Below the pieces are notes generated by a model. That model was not told the origin of the DNA. It ran no database searches and was given only the letters and a program-made list of their open reading frames with translations. A stretch of DNA of 7,168 bases, from the NCBI GenBank assembly GCA_017556125.1, contig JAFZCW010000048.1, positions 1 through 7,168 of the forward strand, written 5' to 3'. Position numbers and translations under genes: made by a program. Shown piece after piece: positions 4,707-7,168 of the stretch. Positions within the stretch are counted from its first letter, which is position 1, and each line of letters begins with the position of its first letter. Origin of the DNA: Clostridia bacterium. GTDB lineage: Bacteria; Bacillota_A; Clostridia; Christensenellales; CAG-138.

Positions 4707-6383
4707 ATGGAATACAAATCGGATATCCAGATAGCCCAGGAAAACAAAATGACAAAAATCACCGAGATCGCGGCAGGTCTCGGGATTGATGAGAAATATA
4801 TCGAGCTGTACGGCAATTACAAGGCAAAGATCGATTTTTCCCTGTTAAAGGACAATGCGGGAAAGCCGGACGGGAAGCTGATCCTTGTTACCGCCATCAC
4901 GCCGACGCCCGCCGGGGAAGGAAAGACGACAACGGCGGTCGGGCTTGCTGACGGTCTGAAAAAGATAGGGAAGAAAGTGGTCGTCGCGCTCAGGGAGCCT
5001 TCCCTCGGGCCGGTATTCGGAATCAAGGGCGGCGCAGCGGGAGGCGGTCACGCGCAGGTCGTGCCCATGGAGGATATCAATCTTCATTTTACCGGAGATT
5101 TTCACGCGATCGGAGCGGCGAACAATCTTCTCGCCGCCATGCTGGACAATCATATCCAGCAGGGAAACGCGCTCGGGATCGATCCGAAGCAGATCACCTG
5201 GAAAAGAGCCGTTGACATGAATGATCGCCAGCTCCGCCAGATCGTGGATGGACTGGGCGGAAAAACGCAGGGCGTTCCCCGCGAAGACGGTTTTGACATC
5301 ACGGTGGCGAGCGAGGTCATGGCGGTGCTCTGCCTTGCGTCGGATCTTAAGGATCTGAAGGAAAGGCTTGCACGGATCGTTGTCGGGTACACCTATGAAG
5401 GGAAGCCTGTTACCGCGCATGACCTGAAGGCGGAGGGAGCGATGGCGGCGCTGCTGAAGGATGCCATCAAGCCGAATCTGGTGCAGACGCTTGAAAAAAC
5501 ACCCGCATTTGTGCACGGCGGTCCTTTTGCCAACATCGCTCACGGATGCAATTCCGTCGCGGCGACAAGAATGGCCCTGAAACTTGGCGATTATGTGGTG
5601 ACGGAGGCCGGATTTGCCGCGGATCTCGGCGCCGAAAAGTTTTACGATATCAAATGCAGAATGGCGGGGCTGCGTCCGGCATGCACCGTGGTGGTCGCAA
5701 CGGTCCGCGCGCTGAAATATCACGGAGGCGTTCCCAAGAACGAACTGGGGACGGAAAACCTATCCGCGCTGGAAAAGGGACTGCCAAACCTGCTGCGGCA
5801 CGTATCCAATATCCGGGACGTGTTCGGACTCCCCTGTGTCGTGGCGGTCAACGCATTCCCGACGGATACGCGCGCGGAGCTGGACATGGTCCGGCAGAAG
5901 TGCGGAGAGCTCGGCATCCGGGTCGCGCTGAGCGAGGTCTGGGAAAAAGGCGGGGAAGGCGGAACGGAACTTGCCGAGGAAGTGGTACGGCTCTGCGAGG
6001 AGCCGAACTCGTTCCGACAGGCATATGAGCTGGACGGGACGATCGAGGAAAAGATCGAACAGATCTGCAGGAAGGTCTATCACGCGGACGGGGTGGTGCT
6101 TACCCCGAACGCCAAAAAACAAGCGGCACTTCTGACTTCGCTCGGATTTGACAAAATACCGGTCTGCATGGCCAAGACGCAATATTCATTCTCGGACGAT
6201 CCCGCACTGCTTGGTGCGCCGGACGGGTTTACCGTGACGGTCCGGAATCTGAAGGTGTCCGCCGGCGCAGGGTTTATCGTTGCGCTGACAGGGGACATCA
6301 TGACGATGCCGGGACTCCCGCGCGTTCCCGCGGCGGAACGGATCGACGTGGACGAGAACGGCGTGATATCGGGTCTGTTCTGA
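4707..6383 (+). CDS. fhs: Formate-tetrahydrofolate ligase
   Basis: This cytosolic enzyme makes 10-formyl-THF from formate, THF and ATP. It is the entry to the methyl branch of the Wood-Ljungdahl pathway, or runs in reverse to gain ATP in purine and amino-acid fermenters. The 558 residues match the family's usual length. The nucleotide-binding loop is [12 protein letters not shown] (65-76). The second signature starts at [15 protein letters not shown] (96-110) and continues through [20 protein letters not shown] (112-131). [14 protein letters not shown] and the later [11 protein letters not shown] are also diagnostic. ATG 4707 is chosen because GAGGAGG (4694-4700) lies 6 bases upstream and the protein then begins [11 protein letters not shown], as in homologues; the frame extends upstream to 4659 without a ribosome binding site. 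fchA begins 16 bases after the stop. No active-site residue appears to be missing. The direction of flux in vivo cannot be told from this window. Confidence 0.98.
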   Translation: MEYKSDIQIAQENKMTKITEIAAGLGIDEKYIELYGNYKAKIDFSLLKDNAGKPDGKLILVTAITPTPAGEGKTTTAVGLADGLKKIGKKVVVALREPSLGPVFGIKGGAAGGGHAQVVPMEDINLHFTGDFHAIGAANNLLAAMLDNHIQQGNALGIDPKQITWKRAVDMNDRQLRQIVDGLGGKTQGVPREDGFDITVASEVMAVLCLASDLKDLKERLARIVVGYTYEGKPVTAHDLKAEGAMAALLKDAIKPNLVQTLEKTPAFVHGGPFANIAHGCNSVAATRMALKLGDYVVTEAGFAADLGAEKFYDIKCRMAGLRPACTVVVATVRALKYHGGVPKNELGTENLSALEKGLPNLLRHVSNIRDVFGLPCVVAVNAFPTDTRAELDMVRQKCGELGIRVALSEVWEKGGEGGTELAEEVVRLCEEPNSFRQAYELDGTIEEKIEQICRKVYHADGVVLTPNAKKQAALLTSLGFDKIPVCMAKTQYSFSDDPALLGAPDGFTVTVRNLKVSAGAGFIVALTGDIMTMPGLPRVPAAERIDVDENGVISGLF

Positions 6384-6399
6384 TAACGGGAGGGAAAGG

Positions 6400-7011
6400 A
6401 TGCTCGATTCTTCGATCAATTATTTTCTGGATGAACTCGGGTCCAAAGCACCGGTACCGGGAGGCGGAAGCACGAGCGCGCTTGTCGGTGCGCTGGCTGC
6501 GGCGCTCGGACGCATGTCTGGCGCATTGACGGTCGGAAAAAAGAAGTACGCGGACGTGGAAAACGATCTGAGGGACATGATGGACCGTGCCCAGACGCTA
6601 CGGGAAAAACTTTGCGCATGCGTGCAGAAAGACATCGACGCGTTTGAGCCGCTTTCCAGGGCGTACGCCATTCCGAAAGACGATCCGGACAGAGACCGGA
6701 TCATGGAAGAATGTCTCAGAACGGCGGCGTCGGCCCCGCTTGAAATACTGGACCTTTGCTGCGAAGTGGCGGTTCTGAACAAAGAGTTTTCCGAAAAAGC
6801 CGGGAAGCTGGTCATTTCGGACGCCGCCACCGGAGCGGCGCTCTGCCGGGCGGCGCTTCACGGAGCCGCCCTGAACGTGAAAGTGAACACCAGCGCCATG
6901 AAGGACAGGGCGTATGCGGAATCGATCGAGCGTCATGTGGACGAGGCCCTGCTCCGATACGGTCAGCTTGCGGAAGAAACATTTCATTCTGTATATGGGA
7001 GATTTTCCTGA
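6400..7011 (+). CDS. fchA: Methenyl-THF cyclohydrolase, cyclodeaminase/FchA family
   Basis: This 203-residue protein is of the formiminotransferase-cyclodeaminase C-terminal type. In clostridial one-carbon operons, the stand-alone form (FchA) converts 10-formyl-THF to 5,10-methenyl-THF and back; related proteins release ammonia from 5-formimino-THF. The conserved N-terminal motif APVPGGGSTSALVGALAAAL (17-36) is present, as are LTVGKKKY (43-50), KDIDAFEPLSRAY (77-89) and SDAATGAALCRAALHGAALN (140-159). The fold is an all-helical homodimer in characterised relatives. ATG 6400 has GGGAGGG (6388-6394) 5 bases upstream. The stop codon overlaps the folD start by one base (TGATG). Its place between fhs and folD supports a cyclohydrolase role over histidine degradation, because no formiminotransferase gene is seen. 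The family is certain; cyclohydrolase rather than cyclodeaminase activity is inferred from context. Confidence 0.92.
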   Translation: MLDSSINYFLDELGSKAPVPGGGSTSALVGALAAALGRMSGALTVGKKKYADVENDLRDMMDRAQTLREKLCACVQKDIDAFEPLSRAYAIPKDDPDRDRIMEECLRTAASAPLEILDLCCEVAVLNKEFSEKAGKLVISDAATGAALCRAALHGAALNVKVNTSAMKDRAYAESIERHVDEALLRYGQLAEETFHSVYGRFS

Positions 7012-7168
7012 TGGCGGAATTGCTGAAAGGTGCTCCGGTCGCGCGGGCCATTCTGGCTGAATGCGCGGAAAGAACGGAAAAACTGCGTGAAAAAGGCGTT
7101 GTCCCGACGCTGGCGATCGTCCGGGTCGGCGAGAACGACAGCGATCTGTCCTATGAACGCGGCGCGGA
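7011..7168 (+). CDS. folD: FolD-family methylene-THF dehydrogenase, N-terminal part (cut by window edge)
   Basis: The first 52 codons of a FolD protein are present; about 230 residues should follow to the right. FolD oxidises or forms 5,10-methylene-THF with NAD(P) and usually also has cyclohydrolase activity. The start MAELLKGAPVARAI matches the family's 'l-Gk-va--i' opening, and VVPTLAIVRVGENDSDLSYE (30-49) is the first strand and the catalytic-tyrosine segment, with Y48. Four residues after that tyrosine, where typical FolD has the lysine needed for cyclohydrolase activity (E. coli Y50/K54, human Y52/K56), this protein has A52. ATG 7011 overlaps the fchA stop codon (TGATG), and GGGAG (6997-7001) lies 9 bases upstream, so the two genes are probably translationally coupled. 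With fchA adjacent, a mainly dehydrogenase role is likely. Confidence 0.9.
   Translation, partial: MAELLKGAPVARAILAECAERTEKLREKGVVPTLAIVRVGENDSDLSYERGA

Noticed and set aside
4845..5723. Long open frame on the minus strand opposite fhs
   Set aside because: It lies entirely within fhs, which is unambiguous along its full length. The translated product is arginine/histidine-rich and resembles no family, as expected for an antisense shadow.

Overview
The window looks like a chromosomal segment of an anaerobic Firmicute of the class Clostridia. The evidence is a fhs–fchA–folD one-carbon cassette of the kind used by acetogens and purine- or amino-acid-fermenting clostridia, AGGAGG-type ribosome binding sites, a kinase/STAS partner-switch pair, and a clostridial type of YbaK protein. 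GC content is moderate to high for the class. No mobile element, CRISPR array, rRNA or tRNA is visible. The genus cannot be fixed from this sequence.

Layout. (1) 1-250, minus: N-terminal 83 codons of a MATE-family multidrug/Na+ antiporter, running off the left edge. (2) 251-437: divergent promoter region. (3) 438-941, plus: GtrA-family four-helix membrane protein. (4) 966-2216, minus: U32 'peptidase' of the RNA-hydroxylase (TrhP/RlhA-like) type, convergent with gtrA. Each of these two genes seems to have its terminator inside the 3' coding end of the other. (5) 2322-3125, minus: FRG-domain protein of unknown function, probably co-transcribed with the U32 gene. (6) 3126-3293: divergent promoter region. 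(7) 3294-4008, plus: a two-gene partner-switch module, an RsbW/SpoIIAB-like kinase followed by a STAS antagonist, closed by a strong hairpin terminator. (8) 4104-4580, minus: YbaK/EbsC-type aminoacyl-tRNA deacylase. (9) 4581-4706: compact divergent promoter region in which two TATAAT boxes form the arms of a perfect inverted repeat. (10) 4707-7168, plus: formate-THF ligase, methenyl-THF cyclohydrolase (FchA type) and the start of folD, tightly spaced and probably translationally coupled.

How the genes work together. The right-hand operon is a continuous pathway: formate + THF gives 10-formyl-THF (Fhs), then 5,10-methenyl-THF (FchA), then 5,10-methylene-THF (FolD). The visible part of FolD has alanine where the cyclohydrolase lysine is expected, which suggests that FchA does the cyclohydrolase step and FolD is mainly a dehydrogenase. 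The partner-switch pair would regulate an unseen sigma factor or other target: kinase and antagonist are present, but no sigma factor or phosphatase gene lies beside them.

I did not find a convincing new multi-gene system. The points most worth a second look are the FolD active-site change next to fchA, the orphan kinase/antagonist pair divergent from an FRG gene whose FRG arginine is replaced by histidine, and the palindromic double promoter between ybaK and fhs.
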